Part shown: positions 50,036 through 59,012 of the stretch, one piece after another
Numbering within the stretch: position 1 is the first letter of the stretch
Layout of the letters: every line of letters starts with the position of its first letter
DNA from: JACOMY01 sp046233115
GTDB taxonomy: Bacteria > Pseudomonadota > Alphaproteobacteria > Kiloniellales > JACOMY01
DNA length: 64,000 nucleotides
Assembly (NCBI GenBank): GCA_046233115.1
Contig: JBJXHM010000009.1
Span: 186,001-250,000, forward strand
Direction of reading: 5' to 3'
Translations under genes and position numbers: made by a program
Notes under the pieces: model-generated
Seen by the model: only the letters and a program-made list of their open reading frames with translations
Database searches by the model: none
What the model was told of the DNA's origin: nothing

Positions 50036-51937
50036 ATGTCAGTGCTCTACGGCAGCAGCGGAAACGACAGCCTCGAGGGCTCGATCCTCAGCGATCAGAT
50101 TTTCGGGCTGAGCGGGGACGATCTGCTCTACGGCCTGAGCAATTCCGATTCGCTCTTCGGCGGTAGCGGTGATGACGGCCTGTTCGGCGGCAGCGGCGCA
50201 GACGAGAGTCTCGACGGTGCTGACGGCAACGACAGTCTCTTCGGCGGGCCGAACGTCGATGTCTTCTTCTCCGGCGGCAGCGGCGATGACACCCTCTATG
50301 GCGGGGGTACCGTCGATGCCTACTTCTACGGTGGCAGCGGGAACGACACGCTGTTCGGCGGCAGCGGCAGGGATTTGTACTTTTTCGGCGGGGCCGGGAA
50401 CGACTCCCTCTTGGGAGAGAGCGGCATCGTCAATGCCTCCTTCTACGGCGGCAGTGGCAAGGATGTCATTGTCGGCGGCGACAGCCGCGACGCCTATTTC
50501 TTCGGAGGCAGCGGCGTCGATACCGTTTCCGGCGGCAATGGCCAGGACTTCAACCTCTACGGTGGGCCTGGTGCCGATCGCTTGTACGGCGGGAGCGAGC
50601 GGGACGTTCTCCTCTCCGGTGACGCTGGCGATGATAGCCTCAGCGGAGGCAGCGGCCCTGATGTTTACCTTCTTGGTGGCAGCGGCAGCGACTACCTCTT
50701 CGGGGGCGAGGGCGACGACCGTTCCCTCTTTGGCGGGAGTGGTGACGACGAGCTGCGCGGGCAGAGCGGCGATGACTCGCTTTATGGAGACGATGGCCGG
50801 GACACGGTCTTCGGCAGCAGCGGTGACGACGCCCTCTATGGTGGCGACGGCAACGACCGTCTGGGCGGCGGATCCGGCACGGACCTGCTCTACGCCGGGA
50901 CCGGCTCGGACCGGCTGAACGGCGGCAGCGGGATCGACACGGCCGACGGCGGGCGGGCCAACGACACCTTCATCGTGGATACGGCTGCCGACGTGGTGCG
51001 CGAGACCGCGGCCGGCGGGGCCGAGGACGTGCTCCGTTCCGACGCGCTGGCCTACACGCTCGCCGGCGGTGCCGAGGGCTTCGTCGAGCGCGCCAACCTC
51101 AACGAGGCCGCGGGCGATGCCAGCCTGGTCGGCAATAGCCGGGCCAACACCCTGATCGGCAACTCCCCCGACAACCTGCTGGTCGGGATGAGCGGCGACG
51201 ACATCCTGAACGGCCGCGCCGGCAGCGACAGCGGCGTCGGCGGCCTGGGCGACGATACCTTCGTCGTCGATACCGCAAGCGACGTGGTGCAGGAGGCTGC
51301 CGGGGAGGGGACGGACTTGGTGCGCGCCGAGACCGACTTCACCCTGCCCGATGGCGGTCGGAACGACTTTGTCGAGAACCTGCGCCTGCAGGGTGGCAAG
51401 GGTGACATCGACGGCGGCGGCAACAGCCTGGACAACACCATCGAGGGGAACAACGGCGCCAATGTTCTGCGCGGTTTGGACGGCTCGGATTCGCTTCGGG
51501 CCGGCGACGGCGACGACCTGCTGTTCGGCGGCGCCGAGGCGGATCGCATGCGCGGCGAGAGCGGTGCGGACACCATCCTGCTGCAGACGGGCGACATCGC
51601 CTTCGGCGGCTCCGGTAAGGACGCCTTCCGCCTCAACGGCGAGGACCTGGGCGGCGGCGGTTCGGGGGGACCGTCGATCCGCGATTTTGACGGGGCGCTC
51701 GCAAATGGGGGCAACGGTGAGGACCGGCTGGTCTTCGCCACGGGGCTTGAAGCGGGCAGCTTCAGCTACATCGAGAGCGCGGCCTTCTCCGGTGCCGGCA
51801 ACTCCGAGGCACGCTACGCCGGGCCGCGGCAGATCCAGGTCGATCAGGACGGCGATGGTGCCACCGATCAAGCGTTCCTGGTGGACGGCGTCACCAATGC
51901 CGCGCTGCTAACCGCGGCTGACTTCGTCTGGCTCTAG
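50036..51937 (+). CDS. RTX calcium-binding repeat protein (RTX2)
   Basis: A 633-residue paralog of RTX1. It begins MSVLYGSSGNDSLEG without a signal peptide. Residues 51-232 form ten long and nine short alternating GGxGxD units (19-residue period); standard 9-residue repeats follow, then blocks shared with RTX1 (DTFIVDTAADVV, VENLRLQGGKGDIDGGGNS) and the C-terminal domain ending AADFVWL, identical at its end with RTX1. It is presumably type I secreted and folds with calcium outside the cell. The alternating array is about a quarter the length of that in RTX1, as expected if such arrays expand and contract by whole super-repeats. Confidence 0.9.
   Translation: MSVLYGSSGNDSLEGSILSDQIFGLSGDDLLYGLSNSDSLFGGSGDDGLFGGSGADESLDGADGNDSLFGGPNVDVFFSGGSGDDTLYGGGTVDAYFYGGSGNDTLFGGSGRDLYFFGGAGNDSLLGESGIVNASFYGGSGKDVIVGGDSRDAYFFGGSGVDTVSGGNGQDFNLYGGPGADRLYGGSERDVLLSGDAGDDSLSGGSGPDVYLLGGSGSDYLFGGEGDDRSLFGGSGDDELRGQSGDDSLYGDDGRDTVFGSSGDDALYGGDGNDRLGGGSGTDLLYAGTGSDRLNGGSGIDTADGGRANDTFIVDTAADVVRETAAGGAEDVLRSDALAYTLAGGAEGFVERANLNEAAGDASLVGNSRANTLIGNSPDNLLVGMSGDDILNGRAGSDSGVGGLGDDTFVVDTASDVVQEAAGEGTDLVRAETDFTLPDGGRNDFVENLRLQGGKGDIDGGGNSLDNTIEGNNGANVLRGLDGSDSLRAGDGDDLLFGGAEADRMRGESGADTILLQTGDIAFGGSGKDAFRLNGEDLGGGGSGGPSIRDFDGALANGGNGEDRLVFATGLEAGSFSYIESAAFSGAGNSEARYAGPRQIQVDQDGDGATDQAFLVDGVTNAALLTAADFVWL
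50186..50731 (+). repeat. 57-bp (19-residue) super-repeat array of RTX2
   Basis: Ten long units (e.g. GGGTVDAYFY, GGSGRDLYFF) alternate with nine short ones (e.g. GGSGNDTLF) over residues 51-232. One long unit has 11 residues (GESGIVNASFY). Confidence 0.88.
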
Positions 51938-52203
51938 CCCTTTCTCTTTCCGTACCATCGCCTTGCGGAAAGCAGCTTTGCCGAGTTCGCTCTGGTCTTT
52001 TGCGCGTCGGTCGGTCGGACTAGGAGCATCCACGCGGCGGGCGCGCACCTGGTGGTGCTGCGCCGTCGATCGGTTTGTGACCTGGGCATGCATCCTGCCG
52101 GTGCTCTCTCCTCTTGAATGCCTGTAGCGTTCGGCGATGGCGCTGGTGTCGGCTCCGTCGCCCCGACCTTGGCCGGAGGCTGCCCGATAGGGAGGAAAAG
52201 ACC
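51938..52203. other. intergenic region between RTX2 and SDR
   Basis: No gene supported. Near 51947-51972 CTTTCCG and CGGAAAG could pair as a weak stem after RTX2. The ribosome site of the SDR gene (GGGAGGAAAAG) is at its right end. Confidence 0.4.
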
Positions 52204-53082
52204 ATGGCTAACCCTGAGGCGCCCGTCTGGTTCATCACCGGCTGTTCGACCGGCTTCGGCTACGAGCTTGCCCAGCAGGTCATCGCCAAGGGCGACCGGG
52301 TGGTGGTGACGGCCCGCGACAAGGACCGCGTCGCCGAGCTCGTCGCCGGACATGACGAGACCGCGCTGGCGGTCGATCTGGACGTGACCGACCAGGCGCA
52401 GATCGACGCCGCTGTCGCCTCCGCGGAGGCCCGCTTCGGCCGGATCGACATCCTGGTGAACAATGCCGGCTACGGCTACATGTCGAGCATCGAGGAGGGG
52501 GTGGATGCCGAGATCCGGCGCCAGTTCGATGCCAACGTCTTCGGGCTCTTCGCCATGACCCGCGCGGTGCTGCCGCTGATGCGCCGTCAGCGCAGCGGTC
52601 ATGTCATCAACATCACTTCGGTCGCCGGCATCATCGGCTTTGCCGGCTCGGGCTACTACGCCGCCACCAAGCATGCGGTCGAGGGCTTCTCGGACTCGCT
52701 GGCCGCCGAGGCCGGACATCTCGGCATCAAGGTGACCTGCATCGAACCCGGTCCCTTCCGCACCGACTGGGCCGGCCGCTCCCTGACCCAGACGCAGACG
52801 GCGATCCACGACTATGCCGACACGGTGGGCGGGCGCCTGAACAACACCAAGCTGAAGAGCGGCAAGCAGCCGGGCGACCCGGCCCGCGCCGCGGCGGCCA
52901 TCGTCCGCATCGCCGGCGCCGAGGACGCCCCGCGCCACCTGGTCCTGGGCGCCTTCGGCGTCGACGTGACCGCCGAGCGCCTGCGATCCGCACTCGCCGA
53001 CATCGAAGCCTGGGCCGAGGTGGGTCGCGCGACGGATTTTCCGGATAGCGCTTCGCTGCAGGCCCCAGACCCATCAAGCTGA
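52204..53082 (+). CDS. short-chain dehydrogenase/reductase
   Basis: A 292-residue classical SDR oxidoreductase. Cofactor loop TGCSTGFGYELA, acidic DLDVTD, NNAGYGYMSSIEE, catalytic Ser in INITSVAGIIGF and Tyr-x3-Lys in SGYYAATKHAVEGFS are intact. The TARDKDRVAEL segment after strand 2 favours NADP(H). The substrate is unknown. The last about 50 bp recur at 55039-55090, on the other side of RTX3. Confidence 0.92.
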   Translation: MANPEAPVWFITGCSTGFGYELAQQVIAKGDRVVVTARDKDRVAELVAGHDETALAVDLDVTDQAQIDAAVASAEARFGRIDILVNNAGYGYMSSIEEGVDAEIRRQFDANVFGLFAMTRAVLPLMRRQRSGHVINITSVAGIIGFAGSGYYAATKHAVEGFSDSLAAEAGHLGIKVTCIEPGPFRTDWAGRSLTQTQTAIHDYADTVGGRLNNTKLKSGKQPGDPARAAAAIVRIAGAEDAPRHLVLGAFGVDVTAERLRSALADIEAWAEVGRATDFPDSASLQAPDPSS

Positions 53083-53173
53083 GCTTCGCCTCAATCCCCG
53101 AACCCTCTCGGTGCAGCAGGCCACGACAAGCGAGGCCTTTTGCCCTTCGTCGATCGACCTGTCTCTCTGGCGC

Positions 53174-54769
53174 TCAGCCGTAGATCACGAACTCGATGCT
53201 GGTCATGGTTACGCCGGCTGGCAGCGAGACACCCGCGGCCAGCATCAGGGTATCCGAGCCGGCACCGCCGTCGAAGAGGTCGCCGGCCACGAGCTCGCCC
53301 TGGCTGGAAACGTTCATGGTATCGTTGCCGTTCTGGCCCAGCAAGCTGTCGATTCCGCTGCCACCGAAGAGGAAGGAATCGTCTTGACCGCCACCGCGCA
53401 GAGTATCGGCGCCGCTACCGCCGAAAAGGTATCCATCGGACCCCTGACCGCCGGAAAGGCGATCGTCGCCGCTGCCACCAAAGAGGAAAGTATCATCGCC
53501 GGCGCGCCCGCTGAGGCCGTCCTGTCCGCTGCCACCAAAGAGAATGTAGTCGTTGCCGCTATCGCCGCTGACGAAGTCATCGCCCTGATCGCCTGAGAGC
53601 GAGAAATCCCTTCCGCTGCCGCCAAAGAGGCTATCGTCGCCTAGGCCGCCGAAAATGCTCCGGTCGAAGTTGCCGTCACCGCCGAAGAGTCGGTCCTCGC
53701 CGCTGCCGCCATAGAAGAGCAAGTCCTCCCCAACGCCGCCGACGATCCTGTCGTCGCCACTTCCCCCATAGAGGCTCCAATCAATGCCACTGCCGCCGAA
53801 GAGCTTGTCGGCGCCGATGTTGCCTCTGAGATCGTGGTCATTCCCGGTGCCGCCGACGATCTTGTCGTCGCCAGCGGCGCCATCCAATGCCTGATCCCAT
53901 CCACTGCCGCCGAAGATGCTGTCGGAACCGTCGCCGCCGTAGAGCCGGAAGTCGCCGCCACTGTCGCCGAAGATGCTGTCGGCGCCGCTGCCACCAAAGA
54001 ATCGTTCATCGTCCCCACGGCCGCCGTAGATGGCGTCGGCACCGCTACCGCCGTGTAAGACAAAATCATCCCCATCGTCACCGGAGAGGCTATCGTCGCC
54101 GCTACCGCCAAATAGCGCCCAATCTTCGCCGGCACCGCCGAACAGACTGTCGGCGCCGCTGTCGCCGTAGAAGCGGACATCGATGCCGCTGCCGCCCGAG
54201 AGGATGTCGTTACCATCGGCTCCGTAGAATCGAGAATCGTCTCCCGCATCGCCGGACAGGCTGTCGTTGCCGGTGCCGCCAAAGAACGAGAACTCATCCC
54301 CGTCGCCGCCGAAGAGGCTGTCGTTTCCACTGGCTCCGAAGAAGGAGAACTCAGACCCCCCATCACCGAAAAGGCTATCGTCGCCGTCGTCGCCGTAAAA
54401 GAAGCCATCCCACCCGCTACCGCCGAACAGGCTGTCCGCGCCACTGCCGCCGTGGAAAGCGATGTCGCGGCCAGTGCCCCCGGTGAGGTGGTCGACGCCG
54501 CTACCCCCGTAGAAAAAATAGCCGAGTCCACCGCTGGAGAGACTGTCGTCGCCGTTTCCGCCTAAGACGTAGGTTTCACTACCACTACCGCCGAAGAGAG
54601 TGTCATCGCCGCTGCCGCCAAAGAGGGAATCGCTGCCGCTGCCGCCGAAGAGGCTGTCGGCGGCGGACAGACCGTAGAGCCCATCATCTCCATTCAGACC
54701 GTAGATCGTATCGATCGAGCTCGTTCCAATGAGGACATTGTTCCCAGGGTTGCCATAAATTGTAGCCAT
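53174..54769 (-). CDS. RTX calcium-binding repeat protein (RTX3)
   Basis: A 531-residue third paralog on the opposite strand, starting MATIYGNPGNNVLIG after GGAGAG. Residues 97-468 are 20 long and 19 short alternating units. Unlike RTX1 and RTX2 it lacks the shared C-terminal domain: it ends with FDGGAGSDTLMLAAG and TMTSIEFVIYG, which could still serve as a type I secretion signal. Arrays in all three proteins share phase and consensus, so they come from one ancestral module combined with different C-termini. Confidence 0.88.
   Translation of the reverse strand: MATIYGNPGNNVLIGTSSIDTIYGLNGDDGLYGLSAADSLFGGSGSDSLFGGSGDDTLFGGSGSETYVLGGNGDDSLSSGGLGYFFYGGSGVDHLTGGTGRDIAFHGGSGADSLFGGSGWDGFFYGDDGDDSLFGDGGSEFSFFGASGNDSLFGGDGDEFSFFGGTGNDSLSGDAGDDSRFYGADGNDILSGGSGIDVRFYGDSGADSLFGGAGEDWALFGGSGDDSLSGDDGDDFVLHGGSGADAIYGGRGDDERFFGGSGADSIFGDSGGDFRLYGGDGSDSIFGGSGWDQALDGAAGDDKIVGGTGNDHDLRGNIGADKLFGGSGIDWSLYGGSGDDRIVGGVGEDLLFYGGSGEDRLFGGDGNFDRSIFGGLGDDSLFGGSGRDFSLSGDQGDDFVSGDSGNDYILFGGSGQDGLSGRAGDDTFLFGGSGDDRLSGGQGSDGYLFGGSGADTLRGGGQDDSFLFGGSGIDSLLGQNGNDTMNVSSQGELVAGDLFDGGAGSDTLMLAAGVSLPAGVTMTSIEFVIYG
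53366..54481 (-). repeat. 57-bp (19-residue) super-repeat array of RTX3
   Basis: Residues 97-468: long units such as GGSGIDVRFY, GDSGGDFRLY and GGVGEDLLFY alternate with short units such as GGSGADSIF. One long unit has 11 residues (GGDGNFDRSIF). Residues 60-96 just before the array are irregular (10, 10, 8, 9). Confidence 0.88.
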
Positions 54770-55038
54770 AAGCGCTCTCCGCCGGCACATTTGTTAGTAT
54801 GCTAACGATACAAGATATGAAAAAATGACATTAAGTAGCAATAGTCTTCTTTAGTTTAACTTGGCTGCATTTTTGGTAGCGGTGAAAAATTATTCTGAGT
54901 TGATGATATTTTGAGCGTTAATAGGAGCTTGGCCGAAGTGTGTGTGCCCTATGATTGCCAGGGAGCGGCGCTCAGAACAGATGCCTATACACGTCTTGAG
55001 GGTGGGAGTGCGGCAGCCGATCCTGACGCGGGGGAGAT
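54770..55038. other. AT-rich leader and promoter region of RTX3
   Basis: GC content falls visibly between about 54790 and 54910, unlike the surrounding DNA, consistent with a promoter region for RTX3 (minus strand). It contains a perfect inverted repeat GTTAG-TATG-CTAAC at 54793-54806. No gene is supported here. Confidence 0.5.
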
Positions 55039-55096
55039 GGCCGACATCGAAGCCCGCGCCGAGGTCGGCTGCACGACGGATCTTCCGGAGGGGTGA
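55039..55096 (+). pseudogene. 3'-end fragment of an SDR gene
   Basis: The plus strand encodes MADIEARAEVGCTTDLPEG and stop, which matches the C-terminus of the intact SDR (LADIEAWAEVGRATDFPDS). Nucleotides 55039-55090 align with 52997-53048 with few differences. No SDR catalytic core precedes it. Same orientation as the complete gene, on the far side of RTX3. Confidence 0.6.
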
Positions 55097-55201
55097 GGGA
55101 TTTCCCCTTGCTGGCTCCGGGATCTTGGCTCTGTGGGCACCCGCCCCCACAGTCAGGAAACGTTACCGGATAGGGCTGAGGGCGATCGTGCTGGCCAAAC
55201 G

Positions 55202-55330
55202 CCCTCCGCCGCCGATGCTCAGATCGCCGCCGTTGCGATCGTCCGCGAACTGGTGCTCGTGACCCGAAACCTGAAGGACTTCGAGCGGTTTCACCTGGCC
55301 GTTTTAAACCCTTGGGGCGTTGCCATCTGA
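55202..55330 (+). pseudogene. VapC-type PIN-domain toxin, C-terminal remnant
   Basis: The plus strand reads ADAQIAAVAIVRELVLVTRN then LKDFERFHLAVLNPWGVAI and stop. D-A-x-IAA-x-A and LVTRN-x-KDF with terminal LNPW are the second half of VapC PIN-domain ribonucleases. The N-terminal catalytic Asp region and any VapB antitoxin are missing, so it is a decayed toxin-antitoxin locus. Confidence 0.6.
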
Positions 55331-55508
55331 AGCCAGCACGACGATGGCGTCGGGGGCAACCGAGAAGCCTTCCTGCGAGGTCTCGGCCAGGCGATCTAGC
55401 TCGCGGAGATGGCGTTCAACGGCGCAGACCTGGCTTCGGAGCTGCCCGGTGACAACCACATCAACCTCTGCGCGTCACTTCTTGTGCCAACGCCGAATTC
55501 GCGGATGA
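55304..55508 (-). other. short unidentified open frame
   Basis: The minus strand has a frame ending at 55304 that reads GQLRSQVCAVERHLRELDRL, AETSQEGFSVAPDAIVVLAS, with an upstream stop at about 55474. The composition looks protein-like (amphipathic helix) but I recognise no family and no start is convincing. It overlaps the end of the PIN remnant and is probably more gene debris. Confidence 0.2.
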
Positions 55509-56814
55509 CTACTGGCCGTCGCGGAAGAAGCCTTCGATCGGTGAAATGTCGTAGGTCTTTCCGGACGCCGTGGTGATCGTCGACAGCTTGGTTTCGCTCA
55601 GCGCGCAGAACGCGTCCGGCGTGATGCCGGTGACGTCGGTGCCGTCTACCCTGGTAACGACTTCACCGAGAGTCAGTCCGGCCAGATCTGCCGGGCCTCC
55701 CTTCGGAATCGAGTTGACCACCAGCTTGTCGCCTTGCAGGCCGATCGCAGCACCACCCGGGTCGGGGAGTGGCGGAAGTGTGTCGCCCTCGAACAGGGGA
55801 TCGAGATGTATGGTCTGGGTGGACCAATCGAAGGTGACGACGAAGTTCTTGAGGAAGGTATGCCCGACATTGCCGTTGACACCGGGTGCCATGCCGTCGC
55901 CGACCGTTACCGGAACCAAGAGCTCCCTGTCGCCAAATCGGATCGGTATGGTCGAAATCCCAAGCTGCATTTCGAATGAACCTCCTGCGCCCCCGGCCAA
56001 TGCCGCGCTTGTCGGGGCGCCGTCCGGCAACGCGACACCAACCGAGGCAAGATCCGCCGTGTTGATGGTCAGGGGAATGCCACCACCGGTATCGACGACG
56101 AATTCCAGCGTGCCGTTGCCCACGCCGAGTTCGACATGAGGAGAGGGAGACAGCGTCTTGTCCTTGATCGTGAAGGGCAGGGCGACGGCCCCCTCGATAT
56201 GGTCGAGCTGATCCACGTTCGCAGCGACAGTGATCTCCTGCGCACCATAGTCGACCTGCCATACCGCATTGCGCATCAACGGCGCGCCGATCAGGCCATA
56301 GGGCGTGATGCAGTAGAAGGCGCCTTCCGAGGCCCAGCCGATCTGCCCGGTGGGACTGCCGACCGGTAGACTGCCGCCAAGAGTCATGTCGGACATGAGC
56401 ATTAGTGGAGCCCACACGATGACATTGCCTGCGGCAAGGCCGGCCGTCTCGACGATGACCTCCCCCCCCTTGGGCGGCCGCGATCTCCGGCGTGACGTAG
56501 GTCGGCGCACCGGTGTCGAACATGAACGGCAGCGCCAGGCCGTCACCGAAGTCCACGTCGACGACCACATGCTCTTGTATTTCCCGGTAGGGAAAGGTGA
56601 TGGGCAGGACCGCGGGGTCGATCACGTTAACGGTCGGCAGGAACTCCGCGAGCTTGTCTCGGAAGGCGTTCAGCTTTTCCAGCTTGGCCTGGACCTCCGG
56701 GCTCAGTTCCTCTTCCTTTTCTTGCGCGACGGCAGTGCCGGACATGGCCAAGGCCCCCAAAAGCACAGCGGCGATGAGGCAATGCCTATGTTTCGAGCGG
56801 GTCGAGTTTGACAC
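55509..56814 (-). pseudogene. secreted retropepsin-like aspartic protease with PDZ domain, frameshifted at a G8 tract
   Basis: Start MSNSTRSKHRHCLIAAVLLG at 56814, signal peptide to AVAQ, then a bilobed aspartic-protease domain: first active-site motif FMFDTGAPTY, second FVVDTGGGIPL, and a C-terminal PDZ domain (LVVNSIPKGGPADLAGLTLG). The reading frame breaks at a run of eight G (C8 on the plus strand, 56462-56469): upstream reads PEIAAAQGG, downstream GEVIVETAGLAAGN in the next frame. Removing one G restores one continuous protein of about 434 residues. Either an indel in the assembly, a recent mutation, or a slippage switch. It probably acts in the periplasm or outside the cell. Confidence 0.85.
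56462..56469. repeat. homopolymer (C8/G8) at the protease frameshift
   Basis: Eight consecutive C on the plus strand. Seven would put the two halves of the aspartic-protease gene in frame. Confidence 0.9.
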
Positions 56815-56979
56815 GGTCAGGCACTCCTGGTTCGGCTAGGGTTTCATCTCGGGCATTCGTGACATCCCACAGCGCCGCTGTCCGACCTGTGTGGGGCCGT
56901 GGGCGCTGCTACGGCGCAGTGGCTCATCAAGCGCAGCTTTCAGTTTCGGCGCGGGTCAGGCTCGTCAACAGGTGGCAGG

Positions 56980-58920
56980 CTAACCGCCCGAGAATGTCCC
57001 GTCCGGCAGAAGGAACTTCGGCTTCAGACCGTCGATACAGCCGTCGTTCACCTTGGCCACCGGGTTCTCGATGAAGGATTCTGCAATATCCTCGGCGCAT
57101 TGTGAGAAAGTCGAGACACCGTGCCCGGCCTCGGGGAAGGTCAGCGCCTGCCCGTTGGACAGCGTACGCACGACCGAATCTGCCGCGCTCGGGTTGGTTT
57201 GGGTGTCCTTCATCCCCGCCATGGCCAAGACCGGGATATCGCTGACAACCGCTTCGTGGAAGCCCTCGCGCGGAAATTTCTCGAACAGGTCGCAGAATCC
57301 GTAGATGGAGTAGGTATCATCCCGCACACCCTTGTCGATGAGCGGGAAGCGGTACTTGGCCGATGCCGCCTCGAAGCCTTCGGGCGAGTTGAACGGGAAA
57401 TCCTCCTGGCAGGCATAGATTCCGAGCGCGAAGTACAGCCGGGAGAAGAGGGTCAGCCGTGAGGTGTCGAGAGAGGCACGTCGGAAGAAGGCATCCACAT
57501 CCGCATCGCTCATGGCGTCCACAAGCCCGAGAATCTGGGTCTTGAAAGCGACCGGCACATGAGCGTCGACAAAGGCGATGATCTCCATCTTGTTGGGCTC
57601 TCGGGCTCCGAGAAGCACGTAGTCCCGGGTCATGGCGATGATGGCATCGGATCCCATCGACCGGACGGTGTTCGACAATGCGTCATCGAGCAGTTGCTCT
57701 GTGTTTGCCGTGCCTGTGGGCGACCGATCGTCGGCCAATGTCGACAAGAGCTTGTGTACAGATTGCTCGGACAGCTCCATCTGCTGCGCCTGCAACACCA
57801 GTGCTTCGGCGATCGCCTTGTCGTTCGCCGAAAGCCCGGAGTAAGACGCGGTGAGCGCTTCTGGCGTCATCGGCTTTTCGGCGAAGCCGTCGGACAGGAG
57901 CTTTTCGAGCGTCGAGGCGTCGCCCTTTGCCAGGTCCGTGAAGGCTCTTGGCAGATAGGCCATGAACGGCCCGTTGTGGTACGTGTTGCCGGCTTCCATG
58001 ATCTGGCTGATGAAGGCCTCGTCCACTTCTGCGCCCAGAATGGTCATGGGTTCGTTCTTCAACCGCGCGAGGGCAGCGTTGATGGTGCCCTCCAGGTCCG
58101 GGTAGGCCGCGGCGCATTGTTCGTCCTCGGCGCAGAGATCGACGACCCAGCCAAGCGCCTGATCCACGGGGACGCCGTTGGTATCGTAGGCGGGATTGTC
58201 GACGCGGCTGATGCTGTCCAGCACGACGCTGCGCACATTTTCCGGCGCCGTGCGCATCACTTCCTGTGCAAGTTTCGTTCCGTATGAAATGCCGTAGAGA
58301 TTGTACCCGGAGTAGCCGAGCGCGGATACGATGGCGCTCACATCCTTGGCGTTTTGGTAGGTATTGTAGTTGTTTATTTCGACGCCGTTTGCCTTGATTT
58401 CTTTCAGACACTTGGCCAGCGGGCCATCCGGAGCGAACTGGTTCGCGCCCGGCTTTGCGAATTGTACAAACTCCGCGGCTATCTCCTCATAGCAAGCCAC
58501 GGTCTGGTTCGAGATGCCCGCTCCGCGCTGGTCAAACGATATCACGTCACGCCTGTCGCGCGCGAAATCGAAGACCTGGCTGGTTGTCCAGATGTCCTGA
58601 AGCACGAACCCGCCGGGCCCGCCATGCAGGTAGACCACCGGATCCGCCGCCGGTGCTGTCGACCTGCTTTTCAGGATGACGAACGCCAGAGGCACGACGT
58701 TTCCAGTGTCGGCATCGTGGTTTTCCTGCACGGTCACCCGCCCGCACAGCATCGTCTGGCCCTCGACTTCGACCTTGAGCGTAAGTACCGGGCGTGGGCA
58801 ATCTTCGACGACGACCGGCTAGCGCTCGTCGTATCCTCCGGCCCTCAGCATGTCGAACGCAGGGTCCGGCTCTCCTGCCAAGAGTGCGGCTAAGATCGCC
58901 AGAATTTCGCTGGATGCCAT
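56980..58920 (-). pseudogene. alpha/beta hydrolase (tripeptidyl-aminopeptidase-like) with in-frame TAG at codon 34
   Basis: The frame starts at ATG 58920 (MASSEILAILAALLAGEPDP), with AAGGAT upstream, but codon 34 is TAG (58819-58821); the same frame continues PVVVEDCPRPVLTLKVEVEG and on to 56980. The body has the oxyanion motif YLHGGPGG, DQRGAGISNQ, nucleophile GISYGTKLAQE, and a C-terminal TAP-like part with VLAMAGMKDTQ and the His in PEAGHGVSTFSQC. If translation began at the first Met after the stop (58752), 590 residues with the whole catalytic domain would be made but without an N-terminal export signal. Probably a nonsense mutation; loss of function or cytosolic retention is expected. 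Confidence 0.8.
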
Positions 58921-59012
58921 GTGAGTATCCTTCCAGTAGAGCGCAGTTCAGACTCGAGAAGAATCATTCAGGAAGTGTCCATTGTTTGCAAGGACCATAA
59001 TCACGGATCGCT

